NCBI GenBank assembly: GCA_001950395.1
Contig: BDLO01000001.1
Span: 1,277,979 to 1,341,978 of the forward strand
DNA: 64,000 nt
From: Coriobacteriaceae bacterium EMTCatB1
GTDB lineage: Bacteria > Actinomycetota > Coriobacteriia > Anaerosomatales > Anaerosomataceae
Direction: 5' to 3'
This document shows positions 1-8,961 of the stretch, piece by piece (positions within the stretch are counted from its first letter, which is position 1; each line of letters starts with the position of its first letter). The notes below the pieces were generated by a model. The model was not told the origin of the DNA, made no database searches, and saw only the letters and a list, made by a program, of their open reading frames with translations. Position numbers and translations under genes: made by a program.

Positions 1-305
1 GGCTTGAGGGAAAGAACGCGAACCAGCTCTCGGGCGGGCAGAAGCAGCGCGTGGCCATCGCCCGAGCGCTCCTCAACCGGCCGGCCATCGTGCTCGCAGA
101 CGAGCCCACCGGCAACCTCGACACGGCCAATACCGAGGCCGTCTACGACCTGTTCCGCACCATCAACCGCGAGCTCGGCACGGCGTTCCTCATCGTGACG
201 CACGACCGGACGGTCGCCCAGCGCACCGACCGCATCATCGAAATCCGCGACGGCCGCATCGTGGGCGACGTGAAGAACGAGTTCGGCAGACCCGCGAGGG
301 ACTGA
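1..305 (+). CDS. ABC transporter ATP-binding protein (LolD/MacB-like), 5'-truncated by window edge
   Basis: Frame at position 3 reads [40 protein letters not shown]...VTHD: signature motif, Walker B ([10 protein letters not shown]) and H-loop. Confidence 0.9.
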   Translation, partial: LEGKNANQLSGGQKQRVAIARALLNRPAIVLADEPTGNLDTANTEAVYDLFRTINRELGTAFLIVTHDRTVAQRTDRIIEIRDGRIVGDVKNEFGRPARD

Positions 306-320
306 GGCCGGGCACCCTCG

Positions 321-373
321 TTGCAGGTCCCTGTGCGCACATGGTATACATGCGCCTGATACTAAGTATCAGG
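321..373 (+). promoter_or_regulatory. Putative promoter (TTGCAG, 18-nt spacer, TATACA) followed by an 8-bp inverted repeat CCTGATAC-TAA-GTATCAGG over the expected TSS and SD
   Basis: Seen directly: TTGCAG 321-326, TATACA 345-350, inverted repeat 355-373, ATG at 382. Confidence 0.5.
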
Positions 374-381
374 AGCACACC

Positions 382-897
382 ATGGACACAGAGACCCACC
401 GCATCGCAATCGTCGCGCACTGCCTCCTCAATCGCGAAACGAAGGTTCGTGGTCTCGCCCACGGGCCGGGCGCCCATCCGCTCGTCCATGGCCTCCTCGG
501 ACAGGGCACAGGCGTGGTGCAGCTGCCATGTCCTGAAGCATCGTACCTGGGCATGAACCGCTGGGGCATGACCTACGAGCAGTACGACGTGCCAGCATTC
601 AGAAGGCACTGCGCCGAGATCCTGCGTCCGACGGTCGAGACGCTCGAAGCGCTGCATCGCGACGGAGCTGAAATCGCTTCTGTCATCGGCGTCGACGGGA
701 GCCCGAACTGCGGTGTCGCTTGGACGTGCCGTGGATACGCGGGCGGGGAGCCTGAAGACGTGTACGGGCTGGATGGTGAGCCCCAGAAAGCCGCACGGGT
801 TGCGGGACTCGGCATCTTCTTCGAGATCCTCAAGGAGATGCTCGACGAAGCTGGGATCGAAGCGTGTTTCGAAGCGGTGCCAGAGGAATCACTCTGA
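382..897 (+). CDS. TudS-related putative desulfidase (DUF523-like)
   Basis: HCLLNRETKVRG N-terminus and GVDGSPNCG motif typical of DUF523/TudS-related proteins. Confidence 0.65.
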   Translation: MDTETHRIAIVAHCLLNRETKVRGLAHGPGAHPLVHGLLGQGTGVVQLPCPEASYLGMNRWGMTYEQYDVPAFRRHCAEILRPTVETLEALHRDGAEIASVIGVDGSPNCGVAWTCRGYAGGEPEDVYGLDGEPQKAARVAGLGIFFEILKEMLDEAGIEACFEAVPEESL

Positions 898-931
898 GAA
901 CCGGGTGTTGGGTCACGCGAAAGGAGATGGC

Positions 932-1777
932 ATGGCTAGGATGGTGCACCGTTCAACCGTCGCTGTGATAGGAGCGCTCTTGATCGCAGCGCTCGCGCTT
1001 GGAGGTTGCAGCGGCAAGACCGAAGGCGGCACGACGACGACCGGAAACGAGCAGAGCTCGCAGGACGCTTCTCTCAAGACGGTCCAGGATAGAGGCGAGA
1101 TCATCGTAGGCTTGGCGCCCTTCTACGCGCCGTTCGAATCCACGAACGAGCAGACGAAGGAGATCGAGGGCTTCGACGTCGACCTCATGAACGCGATCGC
1201 CGAGAAGATGGGCGTCAAGGCCACGTTCAAGCCGGCAGAATGGCAAGCGCTTCTTGGCGGCCTTGAGAAGGGCGAGTACGACTTGATCTTCTCAGCGATG
1301 TCCAAGAAGGAAGCAGCCGAAGCGAACGTCGACTTCTCTGACGTGTACTACGAGCTGCCGGACGTCATAATCGTCGCCAAAGGGAACCCGAAGAACATCA
1401 AGGGCAAGGCCGATCTCAAAGACAAGATCGTCGGCGTGCAGCTCGGCTCCGGCAGCGAGCAGCTCGCAGACAAGCTCAATCCGGAGATCGGGTTCAAGGA
1501 CCTGAAGAAGTACAAGCTCACACAAGATGCGATGAACGACCTGAAGGCGGGCAGGATCGATGCCGTCATCGCCGGGTACACCTTCGCCCTCGAGCAGGCC
1601 AAGGTCGATCCGAGCTTCGAAGTCTCCAGCGAGCCGCTCGAGAGCGCGGAGCTGGTCGGCGTGTTCCGCAAAGGCTCGACCGCGCTGGTCGAAGCATTCA
1701 ACAAGGCGCTCGCCGAGGTGAAAGCGGAGGGCACGTACGACGCCTTGGTCAAGAAGTGGCTCTCACTCCAGCAGTAG
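932..1777 (+). CDS. Polar amino-acid ABC transporter substrate-binding lipoprotein (SBP_bac_3)
   Basis: Lipobox LALGGCSG; GFDVDLMNAIAEKMG, AVIAGYTFALEQ; start chosen at ATG with SD AAAGGAGAT. Confidence 0.9.
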   Translation: MARMVHRSTVAVIGALLIAALALGGCSGKTEGGTTTTGNEQSSQDASLKTVQDRGEIIVGLAPFYAPFESTNEQTKEIEGFDVDLMNAIAEKMGVKATFKPAEWQALLGGLEKGEYDLIFSAMSKKEAAEANVDFSDVYYELPDVIIVAKGNPKNIKGKADLKDKIVGVQLGSGSEQLADKLNPEIGFKDLKKYKLTQDAMNDLKAGRIDAVIAGYTFALEQAKVDPSFEVSSEPLESAELVGVFRKGSTALVEAFNKALAEVKAEGTYDALVKKWLSLQQ

Positions 1778-1847
1778 CTGGATCCTGAGGTTGTATCGGG
1801 TCGAGCAGGGCTGCCACAGGGCGGCCCTGCTCGGCACAGGAGGCGGA

Positions 1848-2510
1848 ATGGGCAGCGACCTGCAGTGGAAAGTCATACTGAATTGGACGCCGGAGCTGGC
1901 TGCGGCAGCAGCACTCACCGTGCGCATCACTGCCGCGTCGTTCGCCGTGGCGCTGCTCGTCGGCTTGGCCGTTGGAATCCTGCGGAGCAGACCGCACCGG
2001 ATCAACGGCGTCTTCGCGGCCTACGTCGAGTTCTTCCGAGGGACGCCCCTGCTCGTGCAACTGTTCTTCATCTACTACGGCCTTGCCCAAGTCGGGATCG
2101 TCATGCAGGCGATGACTGCGGCTATCCTTGGTCTCGGACTCAACGGCGGCGCGTACATCTCGGAGATCATCCGCGGGGCGCTCGCAGGGATAGATCGAGG
2201 CCAGTACGATGCGGCTCATGCACTCGGGATGACGCGCTGGATGACGCTGACGAGCGTCATCCTCCCCCAAGCCTTACGGATGGCCACGCCCCCGCTCGTG
2301 AACGCTTTCTCTGCGATGCTCAAGGACACGTCGCTCGTGTCGCTGTTGGCTCTCACAGAGATGATGAACATCGCGAACCAGATATATTCTCGGACGTTCC
2401 GGGCATTCGAGATCTACGCCGTGGTGGCCGTCATGTACTTCGTCATGACTTTCGCCTTCTCGCTCCTGAGCCGGGTGCTGGAGCGTCGCCTCGCGCTCGG
2501 TCGCGCGTAG
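1848..2510 (+). CDS. Amino-acid ABC transporter permease (HisM/GlnP family)
   Basis: YVEFFRGTPLLVQLFFIYYGL; GGAYISEIIRGALAGIDRGQYDAAHALGMT EAA loop. Confidence 0.92.
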   Translation: MGSDLQWKVILNWTPELAAAAALTVRITAASFAVALLVGLAVGILRSRPHRINGVFAAYVEFFRGTPLLVQLFFIYYGLAQVGIVMQAMTAAILGLGLNGGAYISEIIRGALAGIDRGQYDAAHALGMTRWMTLTSVILPQALRMATPPLVNAFSAMLKDTSLVSLLALTEMMNIANQIYSRTFRAFEIYAVVAVMYFVMTFAFSLLSRVLERRLALGRA

Positions 2511-2521
2511 GACGACACCGC

Positions 2522-3481
2522 TCAGTTACCGTAACCCTCCCACAGCGGGGTCGAGAGGTACCGCTCGCCCGTCGATGGCGCCACGGTGACGACCACGGTG
2601 CCGCGAAGCGCCGGGTCTGAGGCGACTCGAAGCGCCGCAACCACGTTCGCGCCAGAGCTGATGCCGACCAGCAGCCCTTCTTCCCGCGCCAGCCGGCGAG
2701 CCATCTCGATCGCCTCGGCAGTCGTCACGTGCTCGACCGAGTCCAGGATGCCGAGGTCGAGGACGCTTGGGACGAAGTTCGCGCCGATGCCCTGGATCCC
2801 GTGCGGCGCCGGCGTCTCGGGCGCGTTCCGAAGGCGCTGCGCGATGATGGGCGACTCGGCGGGCTCGACGGCCACGATCCGCGCTCCGAGACCGGCGTCT
2901 CGCAGGTAGCGTCCGGTACCCGTGATCGTGCCGCCGGTGCCGACGCCTGCGACGAACGCTCCGAGCCGCAGGCCGTCGAGCGCGGATTCGATCTCGGGAC
3001 CGGTCGTGCGGTAGTGCGCTTGCGGGTTGGCTGGGTTGTCGAACTGTCTCGTGAGGAACGAATCCGGCGTCTCGGCGGCGATGCGCTCGGCCTCTTCGAC
3101 CGCGCCCGCCATCCCCCGCTCCCGCGGTGTCAGAACGAGCTTCGCGCCGTACGCCGCCAAGAGCTTGCGGCGCTCGATCGACATGCTCTCAGGCATCGTC
3201 AGGATGACGCGGTAGCCGCGCGCCGCGCCGATCATCGCGAGCGCGATGCCGGTGTTGCCCGAGGTCGGCTCGACGATCACGGAGCGGCCGGGGTGCAAAA
3301 GCCCGCGTTCTTCGGCGTCGCGCACCATGCCCCACGCGATCCGGTCCTTCACCGAACCGCCCGGATTCCGCGACTCGAGCTTGACGGCGACGGTCGCGGG
3401 CAGACCGTCCGCAAGCCGCTGAAGGCGCACGAGCGGCGTGTCGCCGATCGTCGAGACCACAGAGTCGCTCACGCGCATCAT
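2522..3481 (-). CDS. cysK: Cysteine synthase A (O-acetylserine sulfhydrylase)
   Basis: IGDTPLVRL, KLESRNPGGSVKDRI, EPTSGNTGIALA; ATGA overlap with upstream mnmA. Confidence 0.9.
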   Translation of the reverse strand: MMRVSDSVVSTIGDTPLVRLQRLADGLPATVAVKLESRNPGGSVKDRIAWGMVRDAEERGLLHPGRSVIVEPTSGNTGIALAMIGAARGYRVILTMPESMSIERRKLLAAYGAKLVLTPRERGMAGAVEEAERIAAETPDSFLTRQFDNPANPQAHYRTTGPEIESALDGLRLGAFVAGVGTGGTITGTGRYLRDAGLGARIVAVEPAESPIIAQRLRNAPETPAPHGIQGIGANFVPSVLDLGILDSVEHVTTAEAIEMARRLAREEGLLVGISSGANVVAALRVASDPALRGTVVVTVAPSTGERYLSTPLWEGYGN

Positions 3482-4530
3482 GGCTCCCACCTCTCCAGAA
3501 CGCCGCCGCCTACGACGGCATCGCCATCGTACAAGACGACCGACTGACCCGGCGCTGTGGTCTCGTGGGCGGCTGCGAGCTCCACCGCAATCCGCTTGCC
3601 GTCGAATCGCGCCTCGCACGAGACCGGCCGCGCGCGGTATCGCATGACTGCGGAGACGCGCAGCGTGCTCTCAGCGCTTCGCCACACCGGGTCGCTCAGG
3701 ACAAGACGCCGGGCGAGCAGCGCGTCGCGCCCACCGACGACGACCGCGTTTCGCTGCGCGTCGATCGAGACGACCCGCCGAGGACCGCCCGGGCCGCCGA
3801 TGCCGATCCCTTTGCGCTGGCCCACCGTGTAGCGTGCTATGCCACCGTGCTCTCCGACGACCAGGCCCTCTTGCGTCTCGATCGGCCCCGGCGCAAGCGC
3901 ATCTGGCCTCATGCGCGCCACGAGCGCCACGTAATCGTGCGCGAAGCAGATCTCCTGGCTCTCCTCGCGGTCGGCGACCGGAAGCCCGGCCTGCGTCGCC
4001 ACCCGCCGAACCTCGTCTTTGGTCATACCGCCAAGAGGAAAGAGCACGCGGGAGAGCGTCAGCGGGCCGAGACGGTACAGGAAGTACGACTGGTCCTTGC
4101 CGGCGTCCGCCCCGCGCGCGACGAGCGGCAGGCCGTCCGAGCCCTCGATCACGCGGGCGTAGTGGCCGGTGGCCACCCTGTCGCACCCGAGCGCGTCTGC
4201 GCGCTCGAGGAGCGCCGCGAACTTCACCCTCTCGTTGCACACGACGCACGGATTGGGCGTCCGACCGCACGCATAGTCGTCCACGAACGGCTCGACGACC
4301 GCGGAAGCGAACCGGGCCGCCACGTCGATCGTCACGTGCTGGATGCCGAGCGCGCTCGCCACACGTCTTGCCTCGAGCGACGCCTCCTCGCCGCAGCACT
4401 GCCGCCCGTGCAGCTCCGCGATGCCGAGCCGAAGCGTGGCGCCTACGACCTCGTGGCCCTGCTCGCGAAGCAGCAGCGCCGCCACCGACGAGTCGACCCC
4501 GCCGCTCATGCCGACCAGCACGCGAGCCAC
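3478..4530 (-). CDS. mnmA: tRNA 2-thiouridine(34) synthase
   Basis: VGMSGGVDSSVAALLL, GRTPNPCVVCNERVKF, ESQEICF. Confidence 0.93.
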   Translation of the reverse strand: MARVLVGMSGGVDSSVAALLLREQGHEVVGATLRLGIAELHGRQCCGEEASLEARRVASALGIQHVTIDVAARFASAVVEPFVDDYACGRTPNPCVVCNERVKFAALLERADALGCDRVATGHYARVIEGSDGLPLVARGADAGKDQSYFLYRLGPLTLSRVLFPLGGMTKDEVRRVATQAGLPVADREESQEICFAHDYVALVARMRPDALAPGPIETQEGLVVGEHGGIARYTVGQRKGIGIGGPGGPRRVVSIDAQRNAVVVGGRDALLARRLVLSDPVWRSAESTLRVSAVMRYRARPVSCEARFDGKRIAVELAAAHETTAPGQSVVLYDGDAVVGGGVLERWEP

Positions 4531-4537
4531 TCTTGCG

Positions 4538-4984
4538 CTACACCTCGCACTCCTCGTCGACCTCGTGCGGATCGAAGTCCGGGTCCTCAGACAGGATCGG
4601 CCCGCCGATCGGTTCGCGGCCGTGCTTCACGAGATAATCGTCGATCGCGCGCTTCAGCCCATCTGTGGCGAGCACGCTGCAGTGCATCTTGGCCGGCGGC
4701 AGCCCGCCAAGCTCGTCGGCGACCTGCTGCTTGGTGATGGCGGCGGCGTCTGCGAGCGTCATGCCCTTGGCCATCTCCGTGACGATGGAGCTCGTCGCGA
4801 TCGCCGCGCCGCACCCGAGCGTCTGGAACTTGATGTCGTGGATGCGGTCGTCGGCGACCTTGATGGTGATCTTCATGACGTCGCCGCACACCGGATTGCC
4901 GACCTCACCGACGCCGTCTGCGTCCTCGATCACCCCGACGTTGCGGGGGTTCGCGAAGTGCTCCATCACCTTCTCGCTGTACAT
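4538..4984 (-). CDS. Fe-S cluster assembly scaffold IscU/NifU-like
   Basis: MYSEKVMEHFANPRNVG, GNPVCGDVMKITIKV, TLGCGAAIATSS. Confidence 0.9.
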   Translation of the reverse strand: MYSEKVMEHFANPRNVGVIEDADGVGEVGNPVCGDVMKITIKVADDRIHDIKFQTLGCGAAIATSSIVTEMAKGMTLADAAAITKQQVADELGGLPPAKMHCSVLATDGLKRAIDDYLVKHGREPIGGPILSEDPDFDPHEVDEECEV

Positions 4985-4996
4985 GTGCGACCTCCG

Positions 4997-6202
4997 TTAC
5001 GCGCCGCGCGTCAGCGCGGCGATCGTCTTCTCGTAGAGCGGGTTCATCGCGCGCAGCTTCTCGACGATCGGCACGAGCGCGTCGACGAACGCGTCGACGT
5101 CGGCCTCGGCGCTCCAGCGGCCAAGACTGACGCGGAGCGAGCCGTGCGCAAGCTCCGGCGGCAGCCCGATCGACAGCAGGACGTGGCTCGGCTTGAGCGA
5201 GCCGGAACTGCACGCCGAACCGGTCGCGACAGCGAATCCGGCGGCGTCGAGGTGCAGCAGCATCGCCTCGCCCTCGCAACCCGGTATCACGAAGTTCGCG
5301 ATGTGCGGAAGGCGCTCGGGCGCTTCGGCCGCGTTGAGCCGCGCGTGCTCGATGCGAGCGAGCACTTGCTCGACGAGCCGGTCTCGGAGGGACGCCAGAC
5401 GCGGCGCCTCGGTCGGGCGCTCCTCGTCCATAATCTCGAGCGCGCGAGCGAACGCCACCGCACCCGCCACGTTCTGGGTGCCGCTTCGCCTGCGGCTTTC
5501 CTGTCCGCCTCCCAGCATCTGCGGCGCGAACGGGGTGCCGCGCTTGAGGTACAGGACGCCGACGCCCTTCGGCGCGTAGATCTTGTGGCCCGAGAAGCTC
5601 ATGGCGTCGACCCCGAGCGCCTGCACGTCGACGTCGACCTTGCCGAGCGTCTGCGCGGCGTCTGAGTGGAAGGCGGCCCCGCGCGCGTGGGCGATGCGCG
5701 CGAGCTCGGCGATCGGCTGGAGCGTGCCGATCTCGTTGTTGCCGTGCATGACGGACACGAGCACCGTGTCGTCGCGCATGACCGCCTCGAGGTCCTCCGG
5801 GTGGACGGTGCCGTCCGTGCGCGGCTTGAGCTCGGTGACTTCGAACCCGCGCTTGGAAAGCGCGTGGGCCGGTTCCAAGACCGCGTGGTGCTCGAAGGCG
5901 CTCACCACGACGTGCCCGCTGCTCCGGCCGTTGGCGGTGGCTATGCCGAAGATCGCGGCGTTGTCCGACTCGGTCCCGCATCCCATGAAGACGATCTCGC
6001 TCGCCGCAGCTGCGTTGATGCTGCGCGCCACTCGCTCGCGCGCGTCCTCGAGCGCACCGTGGGCCTCTCGGCCGAGCCGGTACAGGCTGTTGGGGTTGCC
6101 GAAGCGTTCGGTGAGATAGGGCACCATCGCTTCGACGACGCGAGGATCCACGGGGGTCGTGGCTGAGTAGTCCAAGTACGTCGTGCCTTCCATCTCCTTC
6201 AT
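4997..6202 (-). CDS. Cysteine desulfurase (IscS/NifS)
   Basis: YLDYSATTPVDPRV, HGNNEIGTLQPI, SFSGHKIYAPKGVG, SACSSGSLKPSHVL; 4-nt overlap with Rrf2 gene. Confidence 0.93.
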   Translation of the reverse strand: MKEMEGTTYLDYSATTPVDPRVVEAMVPYLTERFGNPNSLYRLGREAHGALEDARERVARSINAAAASEIVFMGCGTESDNAAIFGIATANGRSSGHVVVSAFEHHAVLEPAHALSKRGFEVTELKPRTDGTVHPEDLEAVMRDDTVLVSVMHGNNEIGTLQPIAELARIAHARGAAFHSDAAQTLGKVDVDVQALGVDAMSFSGHKIYAPKGVGVLYLKRGTPFAPQMLGGGQESRRRSGTQNVAGAVAFARALEIMDEERPTEAPRLASLRDRLVEQVLARIEHARLNAAEAPERLPHIANFVIPGCEGEAMLLHLDAAGFAVATGSACSSGSLKPSHVLLSIGLPPELAHGSLRVSLGRWSAEADVDAFVDALVPIVEKLRAMNPLYEKTIAALTRGA

Positions 6203-6615
6203 CCCTTTCTGTGCGTGTGGTCGTGCGCGACGAGCTCCGCGAGCGTGAACGACGCGAGCGCGTCGTGCATCGCCTTGGTGACGCGATCCCAGACCGGCAC
6301 GGCGGGGCACTCGCCGCTCGCGGGGCAGACGGGCGCGTCGCACGTGGTCGGCCGCACAGGGCCCTCGACGGCCTCGACGACGTCGAGCGCGGTCACCTGC
6401 TCGGCCGGACGCGCGAGCTGGAACCCGCCTCGCCGCCCGCGGACCGCCCGAACGATGTCGGCGCGTTTGAGCGCAGCGAAGACCTGCTCGAGGAACGGCT
6501 CGGGCAGGCCGCGGACCTCAGCGATGCGGCGGAGGCTCACGGGCGCGCCATCGGAACTCTCAGCGAGCTCGATGAGCGCCAGCAGAGCGTACTCTGACTT
6601 CGTGGTAATCTGCAC
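6199..6615 (-). CDS. Rrf2/IscR family transcriptional regulator
   Basis: MQITTKSEYALLALIELA, RRIAEVRGLPEPFLEQVFAALK, RGRRGGFQLARP, C...CPASGEC. Confidence 0.9.
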   Translation of the reverse strand: MQITTKSEYALLALIELAESSDGAPVSLRRIAEVRGLPEPFLEQVFAALKRADIVRAVRGRRGGFQLARPAEQVTALDVVEAVEGPVRPTTCDAPVCPASGECPAVPVWDRVTKAMHDALASFTLAELVAHDHTHRKG

Positions 6616-6716
6616 GACGACCCCATCCGTTTTTCCGACAAGTTCTACCGGATATCATGGAACATACTCCTCGAGCGCCCCGTCGTCAACCGGTATCCGA
6701 GCGGCGACCCGCCCCG

Positions 6717-7667
6717 TCAGACGCCGAGCTCGAGCTGCCCTTCCGCCTGGCGGTCTTCGGTGTACGGCTCGATGCGCAAGATGCTCGCGATCTCCTGCGC
6801 GTTGCGCGGCGCGTAGTCGTGCTTGCAGTTGTTGAACATCACCCACGTCACCTTCGTCTGCTCGGCCAGCTCTCGCACACGCGGCGCCCACTCCTGCAGC
6901 TCGTCTGTGGTGTACAGGTAGTCGAATCGGTCTGCCGCCGACTGCGTTCGCGCGAAAAACGTGTCCCGGTTGCGCCCGTGCATGCGCACGTAGGCCCAGT
7001 CGCTCGTGGCGGCGGCGAGCGGCGGCATCGTCGAACGATCGGTGAACTGCGGCGCATCCACGCTCACGTACGCGAGCCCCCGATCCGCCAAGAAACGCAT
7101 GGTCTGGGCTTGCTGGCGACCGGTCACCCAGGAAGGATGCCGGAACTCCACCAAGATGCGATGCGGCGCAAGCGCCTCGGCTGCATACTCGAGGTAGCCG
7201 AGGTTCTCGCGAGCGTGCGTGCGGTCCCTCGCCGCCACCCACGGTGGGAACTGCATGAGCACGCCGCCCATCTTGCCCGCCGTCGCGAGGGGCTCGAGGA
7301 ACGCCCGGAACTCCTGGAATGCGGCCTCGAGGAGTTCCGGCGACGGGTCGCGCACACGTCCGCGCGGATCTACGTGCGTGACGAGCTCGCGCAACTCAGG
7401 CGACAGGCGCTCTTCCTCGACGGAATGGCGCGTGAGCAGGCCGAACGCCTTGACGTGGAAGACGAAGCCCGGCGGCGTCCGCTCCGCCCATGCCTGCGAG
7501 ACGCTCGGCCGAGGGATGGCGTAGAACGGCGAATCGGCTTCGACGGTGTCGAACCGCTCGGCGTAGTACCGCAGGCGCTGCTCGGCCGTGCGCACGGCAT
7601 GCGGGTACCACGCCGCCACCATCGTCTTGTCGGTCCACGAGCACGTGCCGACGCGAATCGCTCCCAC
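6717..7667 (-). CDS. DUF72 domain-containing protein
   Basis: VGTCSWTDKT, FDTVEADSPFYAIP, FHVKAFGLLT, VEFRHPSWV; GTG start with GAGAGGAGG SD. Confidence 0.85.
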   Translation of the reverse strand: MGAIRVGTCSWTDKTMVAAWYPHAVRTAEQRLRYYAERFDTVEADSPFYAIPRPSVSQAWAERTPPGFVFHVKAFGLLTRHSVEEERLSPELRELVTHVDPRGRVRDPSPELLEAAFQEFRAFLEPLATAGKMGGVLMQFPPWVAARDRTHARENLGYLEYAAEALAPHRILVEFRHPSWVTGRQQAQTMRFLADRGLAYVSVDAPQFTDRSTMPPLAAATSDWAYVRMHGRNRDTFFARTQSAADRFDYLYTTDELQEWAPRVRELAEQTKVTWVMFNNCKHDYAPRNAQEIASILRIEPYTEDRQAEGQLELGV

Positions 7668-7705
7668 GACGCCTCCTCTCGCTTCAGAGGATACCCGCCC
7701 TGGCC

Positions 7706-8584
7706 TCACGCGCGATCGAAGTCGAGCAAGGCGCGGTGGTCGCGGTCGTAGTCGGCAAGCGTCAGCGGCTTGGGCGGCGCGTGGTACGGCCAGTCCCAGA
7801 CGACCTCGCTCACCCACGAGAACTGCTCGCGGACGAAGCGCTGGGTCGAGTCAAAGTCGAGAAGCGGGTCGTGGCGGGACATGCCGAACAGGCACGGCAC
7901 GTCGAACGGGCCGGCGAGTTCCTCGGAAGGCGTCGTCAGGACTTCGCGGACCTGCGCAAGGAAGACGTCGAGCGTCGAGGCCGAGAAGCCCCGGAGCCGA
8001 GCTGAAAGATCCGCAGAGGTCTCGAAGCCTCCGACGGTCCGCATGTACCAGTCGACGACCGCCACCGTCGCTGGATTGCGCAGGACCGCCAGCATGCCGC
8101 GCCTCGCGAACTCGGGCTCGAGCGCGGCGACTGTCGCCCGGAGCATGGCGGTCTCTGCCACCGAGCGCTTGAGCGCAGCATTCCCGACGAACGGCGAGAG
8201 CAGCGCCACGCGCTTGACCCGCGCCTTCGCCGCCTGCAGCGTGCGAAGCGCGAGCAGCCCGCCGAATGAGAAGCCGACGAGCGTGAACGTCTCGGCTTGG
8301 AAGGCGTCCGCGATCTCGACCACGGTTTGCGCCACCAACCGGCTCGAGAAGGGCTCTGCGTACGTCGAGCTTCCGCCGTGACCCGGCAGCTCGAAGAACA
8401 CGGCGCGGAACCGCCGGCCGAGAAAGCGCGTCATCGGCTCCCAGTCCTCGACGAGCGATATCGTCGCGGGAACGATGATCGCGAGCTCGCCCGCCCCTGC
8501 GGCGCCGACCCGAAGCGTGGTGCTCGGGAGGGCGACCGACAGTGCTTCGAGCGGCGGCGCGTCAGCGGCCGGCAAGGTGCTCAA
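7706..8584 (-). CDS. Alpha/beta fold hydrolase
   Basis: FFELPGHGGSS, LVGFSFGGLLALRTL nucleophile elbow. Confidence 0.75.
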   Translation of the reverse strand: MSTLPAADAPPLEALSVALPSTTLRVGAAGAGELAIIVPATISLVEDWEPMTRFLGRRFRAVFFELPGHGGSSTYAEPFSSRLVAQTVVEIADAFQAETFTLVGFSFGGLLALRTLQAAKARVKRVALLSPFVGNAALKRSVAETAMLRATVAALEPEFARRGMLAVLRNPATVAVVDWYMRTVGGFETSADLSARLRGFSASTLDVFLAQVREVLTTPSEELAGPFDVPCLFGMSRHDPLLDFDSTQRFVREQFSWVSEVVWDWPYHAPPKPLTLADYDRDHRALLDFDRA

Positions 8585-8843
8585 TGAGCGCCGCCCTCTC
8601 GTCAGCGGTGAGGCGAGCGCCCTTGCCGATCATGCGGTCGACGGTGCGCGCCCACCCCTCGGCGTCGTGCGAAGCCGCGTCGATCCGAGCGCGGTCGTGG
8701 CATCGGGTGCACCGGGTCTCGATCAGCTCCTCCGGCGTCAGAAGCTGTCCGGAGCTCTCAGCAGGGTCGGATGCAGGCCCGCAGCCGACGGCGAGCGCCG
8801 CGCACACGAGGACGGCCGCTGCTGAGACGATCACGCGCTTCAT
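8562..8843 (-). CDS. Small lipoprotein monoheme c-type cytochrome
   Basis: Lipobox ALAVGCGP and a single CTRCH heme-binding motif; overlaps the hydrolase start by 23 nt. Confidence 0.65.
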   Translation of the reverse strand: MKRVIVSAAAVLVCAALAVGCGPASDPAESSGQLLTPEELIETRCTRCHDRARIDAASHDAEGWARTVDRMIGKGARLTADERAALIEHLAGR

Positions 8844-8961
8844 GGTCCGCTCGATTCATCGGGTTCGTGGTGGTGCACACCTTACCGTACCCAACGGGCC
8901 CGCGCACGCGTCGGCACGATGGGCTAGGATTGTGCGGCAGACACTGGAGCAAGGAGACACC

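Noticed and set aside
4343-5665. 440-aa plus-strand ORF opposite iscU/iscS
   Set aside because: Antisense shadow ORF; the minus strand encodes unmistakable IscS/IscU.
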